A stretch of DNA of 64,000 nt from Loripinus fragilis. Taxonomy: Eukaryota; Mollusca; Bivalvia; Lucinida; Lucinidae. The translations under genes and the position numbers were made by a program. Location: assembly GCA_964019695.1 (NCBI GenBank), contig OZ026525.1, positions 70,291,753-70,355,752 of the forward strand, given 5' to 3'. Shown here piece by piece: positions 34,806 through 46,900 of this stretch. The notes under the pieces were generated by a model that was not told the DNA's origin, did not search any database, and saw only the letters and a list, made by a program, of their open reading frames with translations. The stretch's first letter is position 1, and the number at the start of each line of letters is the position of its first letter.

Positions 34806-35084
34806 CATGCCCATCCAGAAAGGGGGTCAAACGGCTCCAACTCTGGCAATTTTTTCAGTTGATGATCTCAATAACATCTCAAGTGGGCCATCATCGGCCT
34901 GTCAGCAAAACACCATTTAAATGGCGTTAAGGCCTTTCGCTGGCGGGTTGAGCATGGTCCAACATTGAATGCTTTGTGATTCTCCAGGGGTTCACGACCA
35001 GTATTGCTAATGAATCGTATAGCTTAGTAATTTTTCAGGGAGCGGGGTAAGGACCCCCTGGCGCCCTCTCTGGATCCGCACATG
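34806..35084. mobile_element. CATGTGCGGATCC foldback element
   Basis: Left end CATGCCCATCCAGA (decayed), right end TCTGGATCCGCACATG; core GGGCCATCATCGGCCTGTCA and CATTTAAATGGCG. Flanks TCCTC (34801-34805) and TCTTC (35085-35089) match at 4 of 5 bases, consistent with an aged 5-bp duplication. Confidence 0.65.
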
Positions 35085-35329
35085 TCTTCAATGGGATTAC
35101 GACTATTAAAATATGTTTAATCGAGAACTACACATTGTTGTTCTGTATATTGAATACGTTTTGCAAATTATACTTTTGCTTGACACGCTTCTATGTCTGG
35201 GCCATATCACCTACAATGTTAGATGGAATTCATTACAATCTTACAGGATTATAACCTTAGCATGAAAGTGTGTGGCGAACAACACCTAGTCAAACACTTA
35301 CCTAAGCTGAACGCTAGAAAAATCTGTCG

Positions 35330-35400
35330 TTGCACACACAACAAAGGTGCGGACCAGCCTACGCATCCTGCAGTCTGATCCGCCCCTTTGATGTTCTCTT
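35330..35400. repeat. Short hairpin resembling the core of family M
   Basis: AACAAAGGTGCGGACCAGCC and GTCTGATCCGCCCCTTTGAT form arms around CTACGCATCCTGCA. It is similar to 61970-62040 and to the inner palindrome of family M. Confidence 0.5.
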
Positions 35401-36149
35401 ATATACTTAAGGAAAAAAGAAACGCAACAAACGCTTTGATTCATTGCTAGCATACAATGTGATGTCAGTTTTTTGTGAAAATGATGTAAATTCATGGGAG
35501 TGGTATGTAACCGTCAAATAACAACAGTTCATTACAACATTCAGCGTAATTATCAATTACGCATGCACGTTGCCTTAACGTCATTAACGTCAACTCTGAA
35601 TAATGCGTTTGATGCGTAAAATTTCTTTTCTGTTTGACTTTTTATTCAATATAAGGAAGTTTCTTCAATAATTATGATTTAAGATCTTCAGACGTCAAAA
35701 AAGTCAATTATGGCATCAAAATCTGTTATCCTACATTTTTATGGTTTCAATAAGGTTTATGCGCTTTTCCAATTAATGGTCCCGTCACAGAATTTTGGTT
35801 ACAGCTGAAGCAAGTTTAGTGTTTACTTTCAGCATGTAATCAAGTGTTTTCATTTGCATTATGATGTGCTAAGTTTGGCTAACGTCAATATAAACACCCT
35901 GCTATCAGTATCTGAAAAGTCATTTTTTTCCGAGAATGCATGTTCTGATGCCTCTAGGTTTGTTTTACACTGTCTATACACCAACGACACAAACTCGACG
36001 GCTCTAAGTGACGCCAATTGCTTATTCTCTGTCGTTGTGTATCTTGGCATTCAAGTAGACGGTTTTGACACAATATTTGACTGCATTACGAATATGATTG
36101 GACGTTTTTTTATTTGCAAATTGTCAAGTCGACGCCATGTAACCAAGCA

Positions 36150-36300
36150 TGCAAAAGACTTGATGGAGAAGAGAGAGCTGTTTGCTTTGCTTAATTTGTC
36201 TTCCTAGTGTTTTGTGACGGTTGAGCAGCTCTTCCTTGCGGTGCGACCGGGTTGATCACAGTTTGTGATTGTGGTATTTCCTGATCATACTCACTTACTA
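36150..36300 (+). repeat. Dispersed repeat fragment (same family as 10340-10940)
   Basis: GAGAGAGCTGTTTGCTTTGC and TGTGGTATTTCCTGATCATA match 10410-10535 in order and orientation. The 117-codon open frame ending at 36207 runs into this repeat and I do not treat it as a gene. Confidence 0.5.
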
Positions 36301-36587
36301 TTTTTAGTGATCTTAATTCTGACGTTCACGTCGCATGTTACGTTTTCATATGTTTTACAGTGTAGCGTAAACTCTAGCATTGAAATGACGTTTTGTAATT
36401 TCATCACAAGCTACAAATAATCAACTAGACAATTCCAAAAGAGATTTCATCAAACCGTCATTTAACCATGCAAAAATTATATTTACACCTGTTGCCTTTC
36501 TTTTCTCCTTAAGTATATGTTAGCTTGCCATAACCAAAATTTCAATCTGTAGAACACAGGTTTTCTCGCAAGGATGCATGCAAAAAA

Positions 36588-36735
36588 CTGCCTGCTCAGC
36601 TACAGAGACTAGCTAGAAGATTGATATTTTGTTTCTAGCATATCAGCGCCCTTATTTGAAAGTATCATATCGTAGCTTGCAACAAGCGAAATTCCAGTCA
36701 ATACGCTAGTCTCTGTATCTGAGCAGACTGTTGTA
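36588..36735. mobile_element. Small inverted-repeat element
   Basis: TGCTCAGCTACAGAGACTAG near the left end and CTAGTCTCTGTATCTGAGCA near the right end are inverted; about 145 bp. Class unknown. Confidence 0.6.
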
Positions 36736-36774
36736 AGCAAGTCTTAACCCGAAAGACAGCTTTTAGAGATGCAA

Positions 36775-36962
36775 AACATGTACACCACACGTTTCTACTA
36801 GGCAAGCTTGACAAAGTAGTTAACCAGTACTAGTACTTCGTGCATATACTAAAAACCCTACTTGACTCAGCGGAAGAGAGAAGAATTGCCAGAGAACTTA
36901 TTTCATGATCAATCTCCCCAATAGTATGGGGCTGGGCTGGGGTCAAACTTGCGACCCCTTGG
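36775..36962 (-). repeat. tRNA-derived SINE, minus strand, decayed
   Basis: GTTAACCAGTACTAGTACTT, TTTCATGATCAATCTCCCCA and GGGGTCAAACTTGCGACCCC follow the order in 7022-7290. Box B is degenerate. Confidence 0.6.
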
Positions 36963-37727
36963 TGAAAAAGTTCAATTATTTAAGAAATGAATTCGATTTT
37001 TGGAAGGTTCATAGAATCATGAATACGTTGGGTCTTATCTCTTTCAAAGTAATATTGTGCTCAAGTTGGTAATAATCTTTTCTCAAATTTTTAACTCGTA
37101 TTTCCACTAGGTTGCTTCCCTTTAAACTACGTTTTCATCCTTGTGATGTATTCGTTGATATTCATTTTTAAGGTTTAAATGAGTTTATATTTATGGCATT
37201 CTACATGGATGTTTTTGTATGAAATTATCTTGCATCCTATAACAAACGTTTTACAAAAGGACGAAAGTTGAAACGCTTGAATTTTTCAATATATTTATTT
37301 AAAAATAAGCAAATCCATTTTCGGATAAACCATTCAGTCAAAACGTCTCCTGACACCGTTTTCCGAAATTAATCGATGGGTTTCGAAAAAGGGATACTCT
37401 ATAAATTATAAATGAAAGCGCTCCCTCTGGCGTCAAAATTTATAGCATTGAAAGAAGCGCTGTATTACCAACAATATTATATGCTTGTTTCGTGTCACTT
37501 TATTATGTTGTTGATGCTATTTACAGTTTACTTTGTATTATTTTTTAATTCTTCAGCAACATCCGTTGATCCAAGCTGTTATCATTAGGCAATTCACATG
37601 CTACAATGACATATTTTACGAAATTAAATTGCAAACTTAAAAAAACAAAAACTAAATTGGCCACATAGAATTTCGGCGGGAAATCACTTCCATACTTTAA
37701 CACATGCTTTTGTTTCTTTATTTCCAG
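36963..37727. other. Upstream flank of the first NWD2-like exon seen
   Basis: No repeat boundary or ATG-bearing exon recognised. The missing start exon of the NWD2-like gene must lie here or further upstream, ending with one base of a split codon. Confidence 0.35.
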
Positions 37728-37949
37728 CTTCAGGCTGTCCTATTCGAATTCGCCATCTTGATGACGTCATAGAAAATGATGTCACGGACAAGCGTCGACA
37801 GGAACTTGAGAGACCATTGCGGTACTCTGATCTAGACAAGCCTCAGTATGATCTGGTTAACAAACTTATAAATGGCGGTGTCAACTTGGATCAGTTACCA
37901 TCTCTGCGACCCAGAACTGTACGCATGTTCGTCTGCTCTTCTGGCCCAG
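37728..37949 (+). CDS. NWD2: NWD2-like exon 1 of those seen
   Basis: 222 bp, acceptor tttatttccag, donor gtatat. The first two bases complete a codon begun in an unseen exon. Reads PIRIRHLDDVIENDV early and LPSLRPRTVRMFVCSSGP at the end, aligning with the short N-terminal region and first strand of the DUF4062-like domain in NWD2. No ATG precedes the conserved part, so the start lies upstream. Confidence 0.85.
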
Positions 37950-40900
37950 GTATATATTCATTTAACCAGGGTCTTTCTTCACTGGGCCTTTCTACACTTT
38001 TCCATGTGACCAAAACTCTTGTAGGCCAGTGTCGTATTTACTCACATGCAAATTCTACATGCAAAAGCTATCATTCATGTCAAATTGTATTTAATAACAC
38101 CATTGAATTGATATTTCTTCTTAACCACAGCATGTCAAATCACACAGTCTAAATTTTTAATATCATTGTAGCTTGGAATGTGTTTTAACATATTTTTAGC
38201 ATGCTCAAAAGAACCGTCTCATTGAGACGGTTCTTTTGAGTACCCACAGCATATGTTTTGGTTGAGAAATAAGAAAAAAAATGGATACGCTCTTTTAACT
38301 AAAGTCCTGGCTATATGTAAACAGTAAATATTGTTGTTTCATGTCCAAACACAACTTCATATGCCAGGTAACATACATATGGATGCTGATGTGCTTGCTA
38401 TCAACGTGTTTAAGTTGATAAAGGGTGGCAATAATACACCTCTATTATGATACAGAGCAACACAATTGATTCCTTACTGCCCACATAAAATAATTAAGAG
38501 CAGCGCACATAGAAGTAATATAGATAAAAAGAAGTCAAGAATACAGTCAAGAGTGATCTGAAACAGCATCCTCTACACCAGTAAAATGCAACACTGCTTT
38601 CAAAAGTGTCTGGTGGCAGCAAAATGCTGAGAACTATGAGGCACAGTCTGCATGAAAGTATATCAAATAATAAAATATATGAGTTTAAAAAATGAGTTTA
38701 ATCATCGATAATTGTAGTAGAATATGTCTAAAATTGTGAACATTTTTATTTCAAAGAAAACAAATAATCTTCTTTCTTATGTCTGTAGATTTTGAAGCTG
38801 AGAGAAACTATATACATGAGCATGTCTATCCTTTGGTGCGCCAGTATTGCAGAGAGACACATGGCGTTGACTTTCAGGTAAGTGAAAAGTACAGTCATTT
38901 AATATTATGTTATTAAATTACGAATAAAGTGATTTGGTATTGGTGGAGTTACAGATCTGTGGGCAGCTGTATTAGACTGAGGCTGGGTCTGTATGTAACC
39001 ACTTGATGTTAATGGCATTTTGTAATTACTTATCCCTTAAAGTGTCTTTTATAACAAATTTGTCTCCTTCTCTTATCAACTGAAATGTTTAAGAAGCCTT
39101 TATGACAAACATGCCCTTTGCTTCTATACTTTAATCCGTCAGTAATTTGTCAGTAATTTGTCAGTAATTTTAGGCAATTATTTGCATCATTTTGTAATTA
39201 CTTATCCCTTAAAAAAATATTTTCTTTTTAAATCATTTGAAAAAATAGAATTAAGCTATGTTTTCACAATATATATGTTCAGTGCAACTGAAAACTGCAA
39301 GGAAAAGTGAATTATCTTATTAAAATAGGTGTTTTTCTCTTATTTGTAATTATTTACGTCCCTCCAATAATTCTAGACAGTTGATTTTTCACATAAATGG
39401 TGTAGTTTTGATAGTAATAACGTGTTAAGATTTACGAAAATGGTAACATGTTTACCTGAATTTGGGTATTTTTACTGTATTCTTGAAAAAATAGAAACTT
39501 TATTTCTAAAATTAAAAGAGCAAAAGTTACAGACTATGCAGCTTAAAAGTGTCAATTGTAATAAAAAATTGTCTACTTTTCTTATCTGCTGAAATTTTTA
39601 AGAAGTATTTATGACAAGCATGCCCTTTGCTTCTATACTTTAATTGGTCAATAACTTTAAGCCGTTATCTGCACCAGACGGCTTCAGCAAAATATATTTT
39701 CAGATGCATTTTTTGGCACTTAACTATTTGAATATATAGCAATTTCACTGCAAAAGGCAATATGAGCCATGACATGAGATTTCCAACAATGTGGTATGTG
39801 CGACCAGCAAAAGCTCAGACCAGCCTGCGCATATGCGCAGGCTGATCAGAGGCTTTGCTGGTCGCTTGAATATTCTATGACTGTTAAGTTACTGACCAAA
39901 CAAACTTTGAAGTTTCTAAGCTTAACAAGAAGCTGCACGGGCTGGTCTGATTCTACACATGTCAAAATGCCACACTGTCGGAAATCACATGTCACGGCTC
40001 ATATGGCAAAATGGTTTGACCTCAATTAATACAGGTGTCCTGAGACCAATACTATTGATCTCAGGTCAGTAGTGATTTACCTTTGATAAATACAGACATC
40101 CATGCAGTATACTCAATTAATAATCACCATTATTAAACAAAAGCAAATATTTAACTTCTTTGTAAGTTAATACTTACTATTAAATCTTTTGTCTACTGGC
40201 GGCGAATTTTGTTGTCTGCTGATACCCTTTGTCAGATCAGGCCTGACATTTTGTCTGATATTTCAAAAATCTTGATTTTCAAAAAAAAAAATTAAAGCAA
40301 AATACTAAACTTTGAAAGAATTAATTTGTGTAAGAGGGTTTATATCTGTGTTTATCAGTTACCTCTCATATTAACTGTTGCCAGATAACCATGGTCTATC
40401 TCCGCATGTGCCTTTATCAGGTCATGATGACGTTGCACTTTTTGAATGACGTCGCTAATGACGATGAATCAACACAAAAATCGAAAATTACATCATAATC
40501 GCTAGTTTGAAGCTTGACACAATGAATAAACTGATAAATAGAATACCCAGGTTTGCGTAATTTGATATCAATTTTACCAGGCTTGGTTTGAGAACGCATG
40601 TTGAATCCCTCGGCAAGCCTCGAGATGTCAACAAGCATTCTCAAAGCCTTGCCTGGTAAACTAGATATTAAAAGACACTCACCTAGGATTCTCTATTTCT
40701 ATATTTAGCTTTCTGACATGTACTGGGGAAATCCTGGCATTCCCTGCACAGATAGTGAAAAGATGGATGTGCTATATGATGAACTCAAACACTGTAAAGA
40801 AATTTCCATGGGACCAAATTTTGTGGTAAGCTTTTTCAGAAATATGGATTTATCCCTCGATACTAGGGTTTTGACTTTGTTTCCACGATACCTTAGGCAA

Positions 40901-43900
40901 GTACGATACGTTTCCATAGCAAATATGTATTAACCCTTAAAGTTCCAACTATATTTGCAGTAACCACATTAAAATCGTGAAGCAATACAGCTCCGTGAAA
41001 TGCACAAAACATGAAACCTATACAGTTTGCACGGGTTTCATAGTTTGTACGCTTCCCACCTGGTATAACAGCAAGATAGAACTAACATACATATCTTTTA
41101 ACATTTAATCAACAAATAATATTGGTAAACTTCATCTGGATTTCCTCTGCACAGTTTTGAACATTGTATTTTTATGCAGGAAAAACGCAATTTTGGCTGG
41201 ATACTTAGTGGAAAGGCAACCATGGGTTTGATTATTTTCAGCTTTATTGTTCATCTTTACCAAGAAGGACATGTCTCTATGTTGGCAACAACTCTTTAAT
41301 TAGTTTTACATTTTCCCCCAAAAACATATTTATTTGCTATTCTGTAAGAAGGGATTTTACATTGTATACCTTTAAGAGCTTATGAAAATTTTGCATTTTG
41401 ATCATAGTTAACCAGGACATATTCATTAGGAGAACAGAAAAACTGTTAAAAAGTTAAACAAATAAAGAAAATACTTAACAAATAAAAAAAACAATCAATT
41501 TTTTTTTCTGATCTCTCCTTACATGGTTACTTGGCATGATATTTTTTCAGTCATTCATTGGTCAGAAATATGGAGCAACCCGTTTGCCATCTACTATAGA
41601 AGTAGATGAACTGAACGCAATAAAATCCGCACTGGAAGCGGACGAGAGGGATATTTCAGAGTTGACAGACTGGTATGAGGAAGACTTGAATGTCACACCA
41701 AATGTTTATCGCCTGCAGCAGCACAAGATTCCGTCTGGTAAGAATACAGTTTCATCGCCTAAACTCCTCCATCTTAAGTGACCTCCAATGGCGGCATTCC
41801 TGTCTTCACGGTTTTAATCTTAAGTTAATCTGGCTTGAAAATTAAAAAAAATGCTGTGACATGTATTTTTCATTACGAACATATTTTATTCAGGATTTAC
41901 ATAATGAACTTAATGCTTACATAATCAGTAGTATAGAAATGCTGTTGAAACATTTAGCTAAAGTAAATGCGATGTTTAGAAACGGTTCAAATCCTGTTAA
42001 GGTGCTACAAGTTGCAAGGTATATTCAGGATTTGCGCAATCTGACACAGTGAAAATCAGTTAAGGCAAAGAAATAATTTGGACAGCTTATAACCTGTTAA
42101 TTCCAAATTATCAATAATGCCCATAACGAATAAATTCTAAAAAAAATCCAAAATTGTATTCGATATGTATGGGTTAAAACAATTATTATGGTTTACAAGA
42201 TGCCAATGTATGCTACCACATGATATGTCATACAACATATGAACCAAAACATTTTGAGCATGGTTGACACTGTGAGATCATAAAAAATTGTTCTGGGACA
42301 TAAATTCAGTGAGATTTGGAAAGTTAAACCTGTAACTGACCTGATCCCTCGATGTATACATTGTAATATCTTGTTTGTGTATGAAAATGGATGGAGGTTT
42401 CCATTAATCAAGAAAAGGTCACGTGATGTTGGAGGCAGTTAACATTGAAAATGAAACTAATCAGTATATTTTAACAAAGAGTCCACTAGATTTGGCTCAT
42501 ATGGGCAACTGCAATCATTGAGACAATCATAGTTCATTTGAAACCCATTTTGTTAAGCTTTTTGATTTACCACACTGGTAAATGTATACGTCGATTTGCT
42601 GGTATTTACGCGTATTATCGGTACTTCATAGACCGGAAGTGGTAGATATTGGTGCTCTTACTATATAGAAAAAACATGACATATGCCTAAAGGATCATTT
42701 TTAAGTATTTGCCATGCACATGGCGATTTATGTAAGCATTTAGGAATAGATTCGAGTACCGATCTGGATGATCGGTACTCGAATCTATTCCTAAATGCTT
42801 CCATAAATCGCCATGCACTTACTGAATACTTAAAAATGATTGAAGTCTATAGTCCTTTAGGCATATGGCATGCTTTTCTATATAGCATTAACACCAATAT
42901 CTACCACTTCCAGTGTATGAAGTACCGGCAATAAGCGTAAATACCACCAAATCGACGTATACATTTACCAGTGTGATTACCATTTTCAGACAGAAAGACC
43001 AAATCCACCTTAATCAACAAAGTCCTTGCATCATTGGAGGACGGAGCAAAGGCATGTGTAACTGCTTCCAAAATAAGCCAATCAGCAGCCATGAAGTACA
43101 TCTGCTCAGGTAAAACTACATTTATTCAATCTCATTTAGATCATCTCAAGTCCTACATTAAAGTAAAGAAAACAAGTAACTATGACATACCTGGAAGGAG
43201 CATAAGCACAGATAACATATGGCACTAAGAGAAAATGAAACAAGAACATGGTCTGGACGCAAAAAAAATGCATCAACCAAGAACAGCCTGCGTAGTTGAC
43301 AAGATATTCAGATTTTAAGGCAATTTCATACAATGGACCATCCTGACTTTCATTTTTATGTACTGTTGAGTCCTTTTCTCTGCTTTATCTCCTTTTCATA
43401 TCTTGATTTATATGTTCTCGGAGATGATGCATAGATAAGCTAGGGGTCTTTCATGCAAACCAAACATCTATTTGTCTTGATCCACATCTGAACAAAGGGT
43501 GAGGTTGGCACACCGTGGAACTGGTTTAAGTCTTCCTGAAAAATATATTTACTGACCGTTCCAAGGCGGTACTTCTTTTATGGATCATTTGTGTTATTTA
43601 TGTCCTGTGTTTGTCATGCTTTCCCATCTGTTCGTTGCTGCCTTGTGGTCACCTGAAGGGAAAGGTCTGACCTTTTGGCTTATGTGTGTGATGTTTATTG
43701 TGATTTTGTTTCTTTCCCATTTGGTATCCTGGGACCCGTGTGTTACTTGATTGTATCGATTCCTGATCCTTGCTGTACTTCTTTCTTTAACTGTATCAAA
43801 CTTTCTGGAAAAGCCCATTGGTCTAAAAAGGGCTAATAAGTATTGGGTGGGGTGGCTGAAGCAGGTCAAGAAATATTGTACATTTCACCCCAGGGGGAGT

Positions 43901-46900
43901 ACTCTCAATTGCCTTTGCTATGTAGGCTTGGAAACTATATCAGGAATATCAGGCATACCCCAAAAATATTCTAAATTTTAACAAGCCCAAAGCAATATTT
44001 TCATCTGTAACTTGACCTTAAGAAAAGAACCTAAAATGCATAGAAATGATCCCCCCCCCCACACAAAAAAAGTCCAGTTTTGTTATGACCTCCCAAATTA
44101 TCCACTAAATCGTCACACCCCAAACATTATTTATGTTTCTGAAAAACCCCAAAAAATATTGAAACTCAAAATTCTGAACCCAAAAACATTGACCAAGCCT
44201 ATGTATATATGAAAATATCAGAGTACCCCCATGGGATTCCACCATCTCTTATAAACAGACATACTCAATCAAGTGTAGTGCTGTTTTCTTTTATTTATGA
44301 CCCAATTTAATCAGATGAAAACATTCTGTAATTTACAAATCATATATACAATTTAAAATAAGGTAATGCTTTGCTTGTAGCGTTTCAATAGATGTATCTT
44401 ATTTTCCTTACTAATTTTAAAATCCATTTTTTCTGCGATTTTAGCAACTAAATAGGCACCAACATGTAACTGATGCAGTTCAACATACTTTTTGCTTTTT
44501 CATGCGATCATAGTTCAATGCAAATGTTTTGGCTTCTCAGTTGAACAGAAATGCAGAGTTGACTATATAACAGGCATCATCCTTGAAGCAATGTTTTACA
44601 AAATATTTGACTGATTTGATTTCGTTTGTGGTGTCTACTGTGAGTTTGTCACTTTCCCATTGGTATCCTGGGTCAGGTGTGGTACTTGATTGTATCGATT
44701 CCTGATCTTTGCACCATTACTTACTTTCAACATTATTTTTCTTCTTATTTCTCAACGTGTGCTGTTTGTTCTTTCAAGAATCATATTGCAAAATTCATTT
44801 GGCTCAAAAATATACTCAGTATTTGGGTTTGAGAAACTGTATGATTATATTTTTCTCTTTGCAGATCTAGAACTACTTCACCATAAAGGATTATTCAATC
44901 TGTCTGCTGATGAACAAAACAGGAAATGTATAGTGTACATCCGGGACATTAAGAACATAGATCAACATTTAGATGCCAAAAATGCCAAATGCTTTGTTGA
45001 TTTAACGAAAAAGTCCTGCTCTTGGGATGATAAAAAGAAACAAACACTAATGTTATTCAAGTCCAAAGTGGAAGCTGCTTTAGACAGCAAAAATGTAATG
45101 CTATCATCAATAACATTAAATGGATGTGCTTTAGAAGAAAGCAAGTCAGAAGAATACATTAAGGGTATTGCTCGCCATTTTTATTCTACTGTAACATCCT
45201 TAGTGGATGAAGAAATCAACAAAATTGATACTATATGGAAGGATGGACTGTGTAAAGAAGTTCTGTCGAACTGGCAGAATATTAAATTATTTTCGACATC
45301 ATTTTCTGGTAAAGAGGATATACTTAACTCTATTAAAGGGTATTTGCTAACTGAAACAGACCAGCCACTAGTCATTTACGGAGACACTGGGAGTGGCAAA
45401 ACGACGACAATTGCAAAGGCAGCATGTGATATCAATGAGGCAATCGCTAATGCCAATTTGACCATGCCAACATCAATAATCACACGTTTTATTGGGCAGA
45501 CTGATAATAGCGAGAACATCCAACAACTACTGTATCATTTGTGCCATCAGCTTGCAGCCATTGCTGGAAGGTATAGACAGGATGTACCATCTAGTTATAA
45601 CAGTCTAAAGAACTATTTCATTGATTTGATACAACATGGAGAATATGGAGGAATGCTTGTGATTCTACTAGATGGACTAGATAAGCTTTCAACGACAGAT
45701 AATGGTCATAAACTGGATTGGTTACCATCACGTATTGCAGCAAATGTAAAAATAATAGCAACTATAAACACTGAAAATGTTGAAATGTTCCAAAGAATAG
45801 AAAACAAATTCGAAGGAGGGCTCATCAAAATGCCTATACTCACATGTACTGATTGTGAAAACATTATGAAGTTGATTATGAAAAGCAGTGGACATTCAGT
45901 GAATTATGATCAATGGAAATGCATTCAGAATGCGTTTAAACTCAAAACATCTCCGCTTTATGTAAATCTTGTTTTTGAACAAGCAATACAATGGATATCA
46001 AGTGAAATTCAAAAGCCAACATTAGGTGAATCTCCAGCTGAAATAGCTGGACAGATTTTTGACAATCTTGAAACTAAATTTGGAACAAAATTAATCTCGA
46101 AGATTTTAGGCTACATAACTGTATCTAAAACTGGCCTGAGTGAATCAGAACTGGAAGATATTTTGTCACTGGATGATGACGTCCTCAATAATGTGTTCAG
46201 TATGCTTGGATGCTACGCTACCACTCGAAGATTTCCACAATTCTGTTGGACAATTCTAAGGAATGCCTTAGCACCATATCTAGTATTCAAGGAAGTTAAT
46301 AAAATTTCTGTTATACAATGGAAGTTTAAATTGTTTGAGAAATTAGCACAAGAGAGATACGTTAGACGTGATACCGAAGCCAACGCTATCTGCCATTCTA
46401 TTATCTCAGACTATTACCTTGGTGTTTGGTCAGGAACAAAACGGAAACCCTTTCGTCATCCTGCTGTGCTAATGGCTAAATATAAACGTGTAGATATTGA
46501 AGATGAAGCATGTCGCTTTGTTCCAGAACAGCCATTCAGATTTGAGCAAAGTGATTCGTTTAACTTACGGAAAATTTCACAATTGCCTTACAGCCTTTCA
46601 TGTTGCAACCGATGTGAAGATTTGAAAGCGTATGTATTGTGTAACTATGAATATATTTCTACTAAGTTGAGAACAAGCTCCATTCAATGCGTTTTGATGG
46701 ATTATTTATACACAGACAAAGAAAGTAATCTTGTAAGTGATGCTTTGAGAATGTCCAAATCAGCATTGGAAGTAAACCCTAATTCTCTCGGAATGGAACT
46801 CTCTGGAAGGCTCTTGCCTCACGTTCACAGATACCCATATATCAAAGATCTCATTCGTCAGTGTGACCTTGACTGCCAACGATCATGCCCTCTTGTTCCC

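Noticed and set aside
35854..36207. 117-codon open frame on the plus strand
   Set aside because: Its end runs into a dispersed repeat also found at 10340-10940, and there is no recognisable domain or splice partner. It is in a different region from the missing NWD2-like start exon and its phase cannot be tested.
44690..44864. In-frame ATG-like start 175 bp before the NACHT exon
   Set aside because: The segment is a family P repeat fragment plus intron; the splice acceptor at 44864 with matching phase from exon 5 gives the real boundary.
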